A stretch of 64,000 nucleotides of DNA from Geodermatophilus sp. TF02-6 (GTDB taxonomy: Bacteria > Actinomycetota > Actinomycetes > Mycobacteriales > Geodermatophilaceae): positions 62,001 to 126,000 of the forward strand of contig NZ_QOHF01000014.1 in the NCBI RefSeq assembly GCF_003319115.1, given 5' to 3'. This document shows, piece after piece, positions 54,432 to 64,000 of this stretch. Made by a program: the position numbers and the translations under genes. The notes below the pieces were generated by a model, which did not search any database, had not been told where the DNA came from, and saw only the letters and a list, made by a program, of their open reading frames with translations. Position 1 is the first letter of the stretch. Each line of letters opens with the position of its first letter.

Positions 54432-55268
54432 ATGACTGCGACAGCCGCACCCGGCGTCCGCAGCTGGCACAGGGCGGTGGACGACCTCCGCAGTGGCTGG
54501 CTCCAGCGGGAGCTGTGGGGGCACCTCGGCTGGCAGGACATCCGCCAGCGCTACCGCCGCTCGGTGCTCGGGCCGGTGTGGATCTCGATCAGCATGGCGG
54601 TCACCGCGGTGGCGCTGGGCGTCCTGTACGCCGGGTTGTTCGGCAACGAGCTGTCGGTGCAGCTGCCCTACATCCTCGTCGGCTTCATCGTCTGGGCCTT
54701 CATCAGCGGCTGCATCGCCGAGGGCTCCGAGGTCTTCATCGCCAACGAGGGGCTGATCAAGCACCTGCCCGCGCCGCTGAGCGTGCACGTCTACCGGCTG
54801 GTGTGGCGGCAGACCCTCTTCTTCCTGCACAACCTCGTCGTCTACGCGGTCATGCTCGTCGTCTTCCCGCAGCCGCTGAAGTGGATCGACCTGGCCGCCG
54901 TCCCGGCGTTCGTGCTGCTGGCGCTCAACGGCGCCTGGGTCGCCCTGCTGCTCGGGATCGTCACGACCCGGTTCCGCGACCTGACGCCGATCACGCAGAG
55001 CGTCGTGCAGCTGATGTTCTTCCTCACCCCGATCGTCTGGATCTACGACGACCTGCTCAACAGCCCCAACCCCCAGATCGCCGAACGTGCCCGACTGGCG
55101 GAGTTCAACCCCTTCCTGCACTTCATCGAGATCATCCGGCAACCCATGCTCGGCGGGGACCAGCAGGTCCGGCACTGGATCGTCGTCCTCGCCATCACCG
55201 TCGTCGGCTGGGCGCTGACGCTCGTCGCGCTCAAGCGCTTCCGGGCGCGGGTCTCGTACTGGGTGTGA
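54432..55268 (+). CDS. wzm: Galactan ABC exporter, permease (Wzm)
   Basis: A 278-residue ABC-2 permease of the polysaccharide export type with six helices: an amphipathic N-terminus (LWGHLGWQDIRQRYRRSVLG, the family start) and FFLTPIVWIYDDL. M. tuberculosis Rv3783 is the equivalent, exporting lipid-linked galactan together with Rv3781. ATG 54432 is preferred to an upstream in-frame ATG (54408). The stop overlaps wzt. Confidence 0.92.
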   Translation: MTATAAPGVRSWHRAVDDLRSGWLQRELWGHLGWQDIRQRYRRSVLGPVWISISMAVTAVALGVLYAGLFGNELSVQLPYILVGFIVWAFISGCIAEGSEVFIANEGLIKHLPAPLSVHVYRLVWRQTLFFLHNLVVYAVMLVVFPQPLKWIDLAAVPAFVLLALNGAWVALLLGIVTTRFRDLTPITQSVVQLMFFLTPIVWIYDDLLNSPNPQIAERARLAEFNPFLHFIEIIRQPMLGGDQQVRHWIVVLAITVVGWALTLVALKRFRARVSYWV

Positions 55269-56032
55269 CCGTGTCGGAGGACAGACCCCTGGTCAGCATC
55301 ACCACCAAGGACGCCTGCGTCGACTTCCCCATCTTCGACGCCAAGAGCCGGTCGCTGAAGAAGACCGTCATGGGTCTGGTCGGCGGCAACATCGCCAGCG
55401 AGCAGAGGGTGCCCGTCATCGAGGCGCTGCGCGACGTCTCCATCAACCTCGAGCACGGCGCCCGCGTCGGGTTGGTGGGCCACAACGGCGCGGGCAAGTC
55501 CACCCTGCTGCGGCTGTTCTCCGGCATCTACGAACCCACCCGCGGGTTCGCCGAGGTGCGCGGGCGGGTGGCTCCGGTCTTCGACCTCGGCGTGGGCATG
55601 GACCCGGAGGTCACGGGCCTGGAGAACATCATCGTCCGCGGCCTGTTCCTCGGGATGACCCGCAAGCAGATGGAAGAGCGGGTCGACGACATCGCCGAGT
55701 TCACCGAGCTCGGCGACTTCCTCCGGATGCCGCTGCGCACCTACTCGACCGGTATGCGGGTGCGTCTGGCCCTCGGCGTGGTCACCAGCATCGACCCGGA
55801 GATCCTGCTGCTCGACGAGGGCATCGGCGCGGTGGACGCCGCCTTCCTGGACAAGTCGAAGAAGCGGCTGGCCGAGCTGGTGGAGCGCTCCGGGCTGCTG
55901 GTCTTCGCCTCCCACTCCGACGAGTTCCTCCGGGAGCTGTGCGACACCGCCATCTGGATGGAGCACGGCCGCATCCGCCAGCAGGGCGAGCTGGAGGACG
56001 TGCTGCGGGCCTACAAGGGTCAGTCCGAGTGA
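55265..56032 (+). CDS. wzt: Galactan ABC exporter, ATPase (Wzt)
   Basis: A 255-residue ATP-binding subunit with Walker A GHNGAGKST, the Wzt-type EVTGLENI segment, signature YSTGMRVRLALG, and Walker B EILLLDEGIGAVD. There is no C-terminal carbohydrate-binding domain, as in the mycobacterial protein. GTG 55265 overlaps the wzm stop (GTGA); GTG 55271 is possible too. Confidence 0.93.
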   Translation: MTVSEDRPLVSITTKDACVDFPIFDAKSRSLKKTVMGLVGGNIASEQRVPVIEALRDVSINLEHGARVGLVGHNGAGKSTLLRLFSGIYEPTRGFAEVRGRVAPVFDLGVGMDPEVTGLENIIVRGLFLGMTRKQMEERVDDIAEFTELGDFLRMPLRTYSTGMRVRLALGVVTSIDPEILLLDEGIGAVDAAFLDKSKKRLAELVERSGLLVFASHSDEFLRELCDTAIWMEHGRIRQQGELEDVLRAYKGQSE

Positions 56033-56937
56033 CCGCTGTCCCTCCCGCGGACGCGGAGCGGGTCGTCGCCGTCGTCGTCACCCGGCACCGGCCGCGGCTG
56101 CTGGCCGACAGCCTGACCGCCCTGGGCGCGCAGACCCGGCCGGTCGACCACCTCGTCGTCGTCGACAACGGCGCCGACCAGGAGACCGAGGCGGTCGTGC
56201 GGGCGTGCGGCCTGCCGGTCACCTACCTGCCCAGCCGGCGCAACCTGGGCGGGGCCGGCGGCTTCGCCCTCGGCATGCTGTACGCGCTGGCCCTCGGAGC
56301 GGACTGGGTGTGGTGCGCCGACGACGACGGCCGCCCGGCCGACGAGCACGTCCTGGCCGTCCTGCTCGACAGCGCCCGCCGCCACGGGCTGGCCGAGGTG
56401 TCCCCGCTGGTCACCGATCTGGCCGCCCCCGACCGGCTGGCCTTCCCGCTGCGCCGCGGCCTGCGCTGGCGCCGCCGGCGCAGCGACTTCACCGGCCTGG
56501 ACCTGCTGCCGCGCTACGCGTCGCTGTTCAACGGGGCGCTGTTCCGGGCCGCGGCGCTCGACGCCGTGGGGGTGCCCGACTACCGGCTGTTCTTCCGCGG
56601 CGACGAGACCGAGATCCACCGTCGGATGCTGCGTGCCGGGTTGCCCTTCGGCACCTGCACCGCCGCGGCCTACCTGCACCCCGAGGGGACGACGGAGTTC
56701 GAGCCCATCCTCGGCGGCCGGCTCTCGGCGCAGTACCCGGCCGACGACGTCAAGCGGTTCTTCACCTATCGCAACCGCGGCTACCTCATGGCCCAGCCCG
56801 GCATGCGCTGGCTCTGGCCGCTGGAGCTGGTCCGGTTCAGCTGGTTCTTCCTGGTCTCCCGGCGCGACCGCGGGGGCTGGCGCGAGTGGCTGCGGCTGAC
56901 CCGGGCGGGCCGCCGGGAGCGCTTCGCCCGCGGCTGA
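56029..56937 (+). CDS. glfT1: Galactofuranosyltransferase GlfT1
   Basis: A 302-residue GT2 enzyme: VVAVVVTRHRPRLLADSL, YLPSRRNLGGAGGFALGM, and CADDDGRPADE with the metal-binding acidic triad. GlfT1 (Rv3782, 304 residues) adds the first galactofuranose units to the linker. GTG 56029 overlaps the wzt stop, so wzm-wzt-glfT1 are coupled. Same three functions are adjacent in M. tuberculosis. Confidence 0.9.
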   Translation: MTAVPPADAERVVAVVVTRHRPRLLADSLTALGAQTRPVDHLVVVDNGADQETEAVVRACGLPVTYLPSRRNLGGAGGFALGMLYALALGADWVWCADDDGRPADEHVLAVLLDSARRHGLAEVSPLVTDLAAPDRLAFPLRRGLRWRRRRSDFTGLDLLPRYASLFNGALFRAAALDAVGVPDYRLFFRGDETEIHRRMLRAGLPFGTCTAAAYLHPEGTTEFEPILGGRLSAQYPADDVKRFFTYRNRGYLMAQPGMRWLWPLELVRFSWFFLVSRRDRGGWREWLRLTRAGRRERFARG

Positions 56938-56939
56938 AC

Positions 56940-56984
56940 AAGGACCCCTCTGCCCCCCACCGCTCGGGGGAGGACGGGGTCCTT
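56940..56984. terminator. Hairpin between convergent glfT1 and glfT2
   Basis: AAGGACCCC (56940-56948) pairs with GGGGTCCTT (56976-56984); an inner CCCCC/GGGGG pair extends it. It starts 3 bases after the glfT1 stop and ends 3 bases before the glfT2 stop. It shares its ends with the dispersed elements at 3107 and 19251, so that family may serve as terminators. Confidence 0.7.
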
Positions 56985-56986
56985 CT

Positions 56987-58948
56987 TCAGACCCGCTCGG
57001 AGCCCCAGGACTCGAACGCCTTGCTCCAGCTGTCCACCGAGGTGAGCTCGGCCGCCGCCTGCCGGTAGTGCCGCTGCAGCTGCGGCCACTCGGTGTAGAG
57101 CCGGCGCAGCAGCTGCGCGGACTGGCCGAACAGCCGGCGGAACGCCTGCGGGTCGCGCTGGCGGAAGGTCACGCCGCGCCCGTCGGCGGTGCCGACCGTG
57201 GCGCTGTCCAGCCGCGAGAGGAGGAACCACTGCGCGTCGTGGAAGGCCAGGTTGAGCTGCGGGACCTCCCGGGACCTGGGGTCGACCGGCGCGGAGTTGT
57301 GCGCGATCGCCTTGAGCAGCGTCGTGCCGATCTGCTTGGGGGTCACCGGGATGCGGCGGAACTTGATCGCCTCGGCGGTCGGCATGGACGGCAGCGGCAG
57401 GTCCGCCGACGACGGCAGCACCCGGCCGTCGGGGTGGGTGGCCCGCTTCTCCCGGGCACGGCCGACGGAGGCCGGCATGTCCTCGAAGAGCCGGTCCGGG
57501 CCGGCCAGGACGTCGCGGTAGGCCATCTGGTGCAGCTCGACGGTCGAGTACTGCAGGTTGATGAGGAAGCGCAGGTCGACCTTGAGCATCTCGCGGAAGA
57601 GCTTGCCGCCGTGCTTGTAGGGGGAGTGCAGGGCGGCGGCGATGAGCCGGTTGCGGATGTGGAAGTAGGCCTGCCAGTCGCTGGCGTCGTCCTTGTCCCC
57701 CCAGGACAGGTGCCAGATCGCCGTTCCGGGCAGCGACACCGTGGGGAACCCGGCGGCGAAGGCGCGCAGGCCGTACTCGGCGTCGTCCCACTTGATGAAG
57801 ACCGGCAGCGGCATGCCGATCCGCTCGAACACCGGGCGCGGGATGAGGCACATCCACCAGCCGTTGTAGTCGACGTCGATGCGCCGGTGCAGGTGCCGCG
57901 TCTGGCGCAGCGAGCGGTGCCCGAAGTCGTGGAAGTACTCGGTGTGCGGGGCGTTGCGCCAGAAGAAGTTCGACCGGTCGACGATCTCGCCCATGGTGTG
58001 CAGCACGGAGCGGTCCTGCAGGGCCAGCATCTGCCCGCCGACGAGCGTGGGCTGACGGGCGTAGGCGGCGAAGGCGCGGGCGCGCAGCAGGCTGTCGGGC
58101 TCGAGCTGGATGTCGTCGTCGAGCAGGACGTGGTGGGTGGCCTCGCTGTCGGTGAACGCCTCGTGCATCGTGCGGGCGAAGCCGCCGCTGCCGCCCAGGT
58201 TGGGCTGCTCGATGATCCGCAGCCGCTCGCCCAGCGCCTCGGCCACCTCCGGGTAGAGCGCGGTGTCCCGCACGTGGTTGTTCCCCTGGTCGGCGACGAC
58301 CGCCAGGTGCAGCGCGTCGCGCACGGCGCGGTCGCCGACCAGTGCGCCCAGCGCCGCGACCGCGTCGACCGGGCGGTTGTACGTGCAGATGCCGACGGAC
58401 AGCCTCGGCTCCTCGGCCGGCGCGTGCGGCGCGTACCAGCCCGCGTCGCGCAGGGTGGTCGGCTCCTCGGTGGTGACGTCGAACCAGTACCAGCCGCCGT
58501 CGATGAACGGGCCGAGGTCCAGCTCGAACTCCAGCGTGCGCTCGTCGTCGCCCTCGTGGGTCGCGCCGGTGATGTGCATCGACTCGCCGTCGGCCTTGGA
58601 CCGGTAGACGTCCACCCGGCAGGTGCCGGCGACGGTCAGCTTCAGGACGACCGTGTCGAGCACGCTCCACCGCCGCCAGTAGCTGGCGGGGAACGCGTTG
58701 AAGTACGTGGCCAGCGAGAGCTCCGAGCCGGCGGGGATCTCCGCGCTGAACCGGTCGCGGGCGCGCACCCGGTCGGAGTTGACCTCGTCCAGGTAGAGGC
58801 TCCGGACCTTGAGCTGGTCGGCCGGCCGGGGCATGAGGACGCGCTGCAGCAGGGCGACGGCCTTGCCCGGGACGAGCTCCTCCGGGGTGGGCTCGCTGAC
58901 CACCTCGAGGGAGACGGGGGCGTCGGGCGCGGTGGGGTCGATCGTCAT
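56987..58948 (-). CDS. glfT2: Galactofuranosyltransferase GlfT2
   Basis: A 653-residue polymerase that extends galactan with alternating beta-1,5 and beta-1,6 links. N-terminal beta-sandwich (1-170), GT-A domain starting at SVGICTYNRPVDAV, metal triad LLDDDIQL (Asp277-279), catalytic base region IKWDDAEYGLRA, and WHLSWGDKDD with the metal-binding His. The C-terminal helical domain is present. Size and motifs agree with Rv3808c. It follows glf after a 21-base gap. Confidence 0.95.
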   Translation of the reverse strand: MTIDPTAPDAPVSLEVVSEPTPEELVPGKAVALLQRVLMPRPADQLKVRSLYLDEVNSDRVRARDRFSAEIPAGSELSLATYFNAFPASYWRRWSVLDTVVLKLTVAGTCRVDVYRSKADGESMHITGATHEGDDERTLEFELDLGPFIDGGWYWFDVTTEEPTTLRDAGWYAPHAPAEEPRLSVGICTYNRPVDAVAALGALVGDRAVRDALHLAVVADQGNNHVRDTALYPEVAEALGERLRIIEQPNLGGSGGFARTMHEAFTDSEATHHVLLDDDIQLEPDSLLRARAFAAYARQPTLVGGQMLALQDRSVLHTMGEIVDRSNFFWRNAPHTEYFHDFGHRSLRQTRHLHRRIDVDYNGWWMCLIPRPVFERIGMPLPVFIKWDDAEYGLRAFAAGFPTVSLPGTAIWHLSWGDKDDASDWQAYFHIRNRLIAAALHSPYKHGGKLFREMLKVDLRFLINLQYSTVELHQMAYRDVLAGPDRLFEDMPASVGRAREKRATHPDGRVLPSSADLPLPSMPTAEAIKFRRIPVTPKQIGTTLLKAIAHNSAPVDPRSREVPQLNLAFHDAQWFLLSRLDSATVGTADGRGVTFRQRDPQAFRRLFGQSAQLLRRLYTEWPQLQRHYRQAAAELTSVDSWSKAFESWGSERV

Positions 58949-58969
58949 CGGTGGGCTCAGTCCTCGGTG

Positions 58970-61811
<2,842 letters not shown>

Positions 61812-62231
61812 TGTGTCAGCTCCTCGTGGTCGGCGCCGACCCGGCGCGCGAGTGGTCGGGCACCGGCGAGCCGCAGGTCGGGGACGCGACGACGGTAGGC
61901 CACCGCCGGTGCATCAGAGCAGCCGCTCGAGGTAGAGCGTCGCCGGTCCCGTGGCCGGGGACGACGTGGGCCAGGACGGGACGCCCCGGCGCGGTCTGGG
62001 CGCCGGCTCCCGGCTCCCGGAGGGGTGCTCGTCGACCGCCCCCACGCTGCTCGCCATGCGGCAGCCCCCGTTCCCGTCTCCCCCATGCGCACCGGCCGGC
62101 GCGACCGAGCCGTCCCTCGTCCGCCCGGATGGTACGGACCCGGGCCGTCGCGGCGTCGTCGTCGCGAGCCGACCGGCCGTCCTCCGCCACCGTCCGGGGT
62201 CACGCCGGTACAGCCTCTAGGGTCGGCAGCC
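61812..62231. other. 420-base divergent intergenic region
   Basis: Lies between the minus-strand GT-C gene and wbbL. On the minus strand a 47-codon frame (62057-61914) starts ATG and ends with ATLYLERLL; it has no clear ribosome site and no recognised domain, so I do not call it a gene. The wbbL -10 box is at 62218. No repeats or RNA genes seen. Confidence 0.5.
62218..62223 (+). promoter_or_regulatory. -10 box of wbbL
   Basis: TAGGGT, 8 bases before the GTG at 62232. Confidence 0.4.
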
Positions 62232-63167
62232 GTGAGCGCATCGCCGAAGGCACCGCCGTTGCGAGTGGTGGCGGTCACCTACTCGCCGGGCGAGGCGCTC
62301 GAGGGGTTCGTCGACTCGCTGGCGCAGGCGACCACGCGCCCGGTCGAGGTGGTGCTGGCCGACAACGGGTCCACCGACGGCGTCCCCGAGCGGGTCGCCG
62401 CGCAGCACCGGCACGTGCGACTGCTGCGCACCGGCGGCAACATCGGGTACGGCGCGGCGGTCAACGCCGGGATGGCGGGGCTGACCGGGGGACACGCGGT
62501 GGTCGCCAACCCCGACGTCCGGTTCGACCCCGGGTCGATCGACGAGCTGCTGGCCGTGGCCGCCCGCTGGCCGCGCGCGGCGACCGTCGGCCCGGCCATC
62601 CGCACCCCCGACGGCGAGCTCTACCCGTCGGCCCGCGACCTGCCGCGGCTGTCCACCGGCGCCGGGCACGCTCTCGTGGGCTGGGCCTGGCCGTCGAACC
62701 CGTGGACGGCGCGCTACCGGCGCGAGCGCGAGGCCCCGCGGGAGCGCCCGGCCGGCTGGCTGTCGGGCTCCTGCCTGCTCGTCGACGCGGCCGCGTTCTG
62801 GTCGGTCGGCGGGTTCGACCCCGGCTACTTCATGTACTTCGAGGACGTCGACCTGGCCGAGCGGCTGTCCCGGCACGGCTGGCTGCACGTCTACGCCCCC
62901 TCGGCGGTGGTGACCCACGAGGGCGGGCACGCCACCCGCCGGGAGCCGCACCGCATGGCGCGGGTGCACCACACCAGCGCGCTGCGCTACCTCTCCGGGC
63001 GCTACCCGCGGCGGCGGCACGCGCCCCTGCGGGCCGCGCTCCGCGCCGGGCTGGGCGGGCGGATGCTCGTGTCCTACGTGAGCGGGCGGGTCGCCGCCGG
63101 CGCCCGGTTCCAGCGCCGGGCCGAGGGCGTGGGCGCGGTGGACGCCGGCCGGCGGGGGAGGGGCTGA
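62232..63167 (+). CDS. wbbL: Rhamnosyltransferase WbbL
   Basis: A 311-residue GT2 enzyme that adds rhamnose from dTDP-rhamnose to the decaprenyl-linked GlcNAc, the arabinogalactan linker. VVAVTYSPGEALEGFVDSL, ADNGSTDGVPE, GGNIGYGAAVNAG, ANPDVRF and YFMYFEDVDLAERL match WbbL1 (Rv3265c). GTG 62232 matches family starts better than the longer open frame. The next gene, a GDP-mannose pyrophosphorylase, follows as in M. tuberculosis. Confidence 0.9.
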   Translation: MSASPKAPPLRVVAVTYSPGEALEGFVDSLAQATTRPVEVVLADNGSTDGVPERVAAQHRHVRLLRTGGNIGYGAAVNAGMAGLTGGHAVVANPDVRFDPGSIDELLAVAARWPRAATVGPAIRTPDGELYPSARDLPRLSTGAGHALVGWAWPSNPWTARYRREREAPRERPAGWLSGSCLLVDAAAFWSVGGFDPGYFMYFEDVDLAERLSRHGWLHVYAPSAVVTHEGGHATRREPHRMARVHHTSALRYLSGRYPRRRHAPLRAALRAGLGGRMLVSYVSGRVAAGARFQRRAEGVGAVDAGRRGRG

Positions 63168-63168
63168 G

Positions 63169-64000
63169 GTGCGGCATGCGGTGGTCATGGCCGGGGGCTC
63201 GGGGACGCGGCTGTGGCCGCTGTCCCGGGTGGGCCGGCCCAAGCAGCTGCTGGACGTCGTCGCCGACGCCGACGGCGGCGCGCACAGCCTGCTCGCCGAG
63301 GCGTTCGCCCGGCTGGAGGCGGTGCTGCCGGCCGACCGCATCTGGGTCTGCACCGCCGCCCGCTACGGCGAGCAGGTGCGCGCCGCGCTACCCCGGCTGC
63401 ACCCCGACCGGCTGGTCCTCGAGCCGGTCGCCCGCGACACCGCCAACGCCGTCGGCCTGACCGCGGCGCTGGTCGCCGACGTCGACCCCGACGCGGAGCT
63501 GGCCGTGGTCAGCGCCGACCACGTCATCCGGCCGGTCGAGCGCTTCGCCGCGGCGCTGACCACCGCCTACGACGCCCTGGCCGCGCGCCCCCGCGCGCTG
63601 GTCACCCTCGGCATCCGGCCCACCGCGCCGGCCACCGGCTTCGGGTACGTGCAGCGCGGCGCCCCCACCGAGGTGCCTGGCGTCGCCGAGGCCGCGTCGT
63701 TCCGCGAGAAGCCCGACCGCGCGACCGCCGAGGCCTACCTCGCCTCGGGGGAGTACCTGTGGAACTCCGGCATGTTCGTGTGGCGGGCGCGGACCGTCCT
63801 CGACGCCCTGGCCGACCACCTGCCCGCGAGCGCGGAGGGGCTGGCCCGCGTCGTCGCCGTCCCGTCCGGGCCCGAGCGGGACGCCGTCCTCGCCGAGGTC
63901 TTCCCGACCCTGCCCAAGACCAGCATCGACTACGCCGTCCTCGAACCGGCCGCGACCGAGCCGGGCCGGGTGCTGGTCGCCGAGCTCGACGTCGAGTGGC
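63169..64000 (+). CDS. manC: Mannose-1-phosphate guanylyltransferase (partial)
   Basis: Starts at GTG 63169, two bases after the wbbL stop, and runs off the right edge (277 codons seen). VVMAGGSGTRLWPLSRVG and PKQLL form the nucleotide site, followed by VSADHVI, ASFREKPDR and WNSGMFVWRA. It makes GDP-mannose. The same wbbL1 neighbour in M. tuberculosis is called manB (Rv3264c). Confidence 0.92.
   Translation, partial: MRHAVVMAGGSGTRLWPLSRVGRPKQLLDVVADADGGAHSLLAEAFARLEAVLPADRIWVCTAARYGEQVRAALPRLHPDRLVLEPVARDTANAVGLTAALVADVDPDAELAVVSADHVIRPVERFAAALTTAYDALAARPRALVTLGIRPTAPATGFGYVQRGAPTEVPGVAEAASFREKPDRATAEAYLASGEYLWNSGMFVWRARTVLDALADHLPASAEGLARVVAVPSGPERDAVLAEVFPTLPKTSIDYAVLEPAATEPGRVLVAELDVEW

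Noticed and set aside
61914-62057. 47-codon minus-strand frame ending in ATLYLERLL as a gene
   Set aside because: No good ribosome site, no known family, and low-complexity composition; listed only inside the intergenic note.

Overview
The window is chromosomal DNA from a very high-GC actinobacterium. Evidence: dense use of GTG starts, many ATGA/GTGA stop-start overlaps, promoter -10 boxes of the TANNNT type sitting only 6-9 bases before start codons, and a full arabinogalactan-type cell wall gene set. Gene order from accA3 to fadE25 matches the Mycobacterium tuberculosis Rv3285-Rv3274c block (as I recall it). The style (GTG starts, a small set of GC-rich dispersed repeats) is compatible with Geodermatophilaceae or a related family, but I cannot name the genus from sequence alone. 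No phage, IS element, CRISPR array, tRNA or rRNA gene was seen.

Layout. 1-10.4 kb: propionate/methylmalonyl-CoA metabolism and acyl-CoA carboxylase (methylmalonyl-CoA mutase tail, meaB, an LpdA-like flavoprotein, a wall-anchored zinc protease, then accA3-maf-accE-accD on the minus strand, divergent from birA). 10.4-20.6 kb: a decayed PH-domain gene, sbcD-sbcC, a LicD-methyltransferase fusion, a GtrA protein, purK-purE and fadE25. 20.8-29.8 kb: an Emb-type arabinosyltransferase convergent with aftA, followed on the minus strand by gtrA, a DUF1028 gene, a 3-oxoacid CoA-transferase pair and an AMP-binding fragment.

29.8-37.1 kb: a tightly overlapping six-gene plus-strand operon (YfhO-like membrane protein, GtrA, HAD phosphatase, a flippase-like membrane domain fused to an APH-type kinase, a DPM-like family 2 glycosyltransferase and a nucleotidyltransferase). 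It looks like a self-contained lipid-linked sugar decoration pathway and is my best candidate for an undescribed system. 37.2-40.3 kb: an OafA-like acyltransferase and a frameshifted SGNH lipoprotein.

40.3-64 kb: the wall polysaccharide core. PAP2 phosphatase-UbiA-DprE1-DprE2 make the arabinose donor decaprenyl-phosphoryl-arabinose; an LCP ligase, RmlB, RmlD, WbbL and a mannose-1-phosphate guanylyltransferase supply the linker and sugar nucleotides; Wzm-Wzt export lipid-linked galactan; GlfT1, GlfT2 and Glf make the galactan. Inside this block lie two large LGFP-repeat surface proteins that share a 740-bp perfectly identical internal segment, with a lipoprotein gene between them.

Together the right half forms a nearly complete pathway: sugar nucleotides, linker rhamnosylation, galactan assembly, export, arabinosylation (AftA, Emb, perhaps the GT-C protein at 60.3-61.8 kb), ligation to peptidoglycan (LCP), and surface proteins that bind or trim the finished wall (LGFP/amidase).
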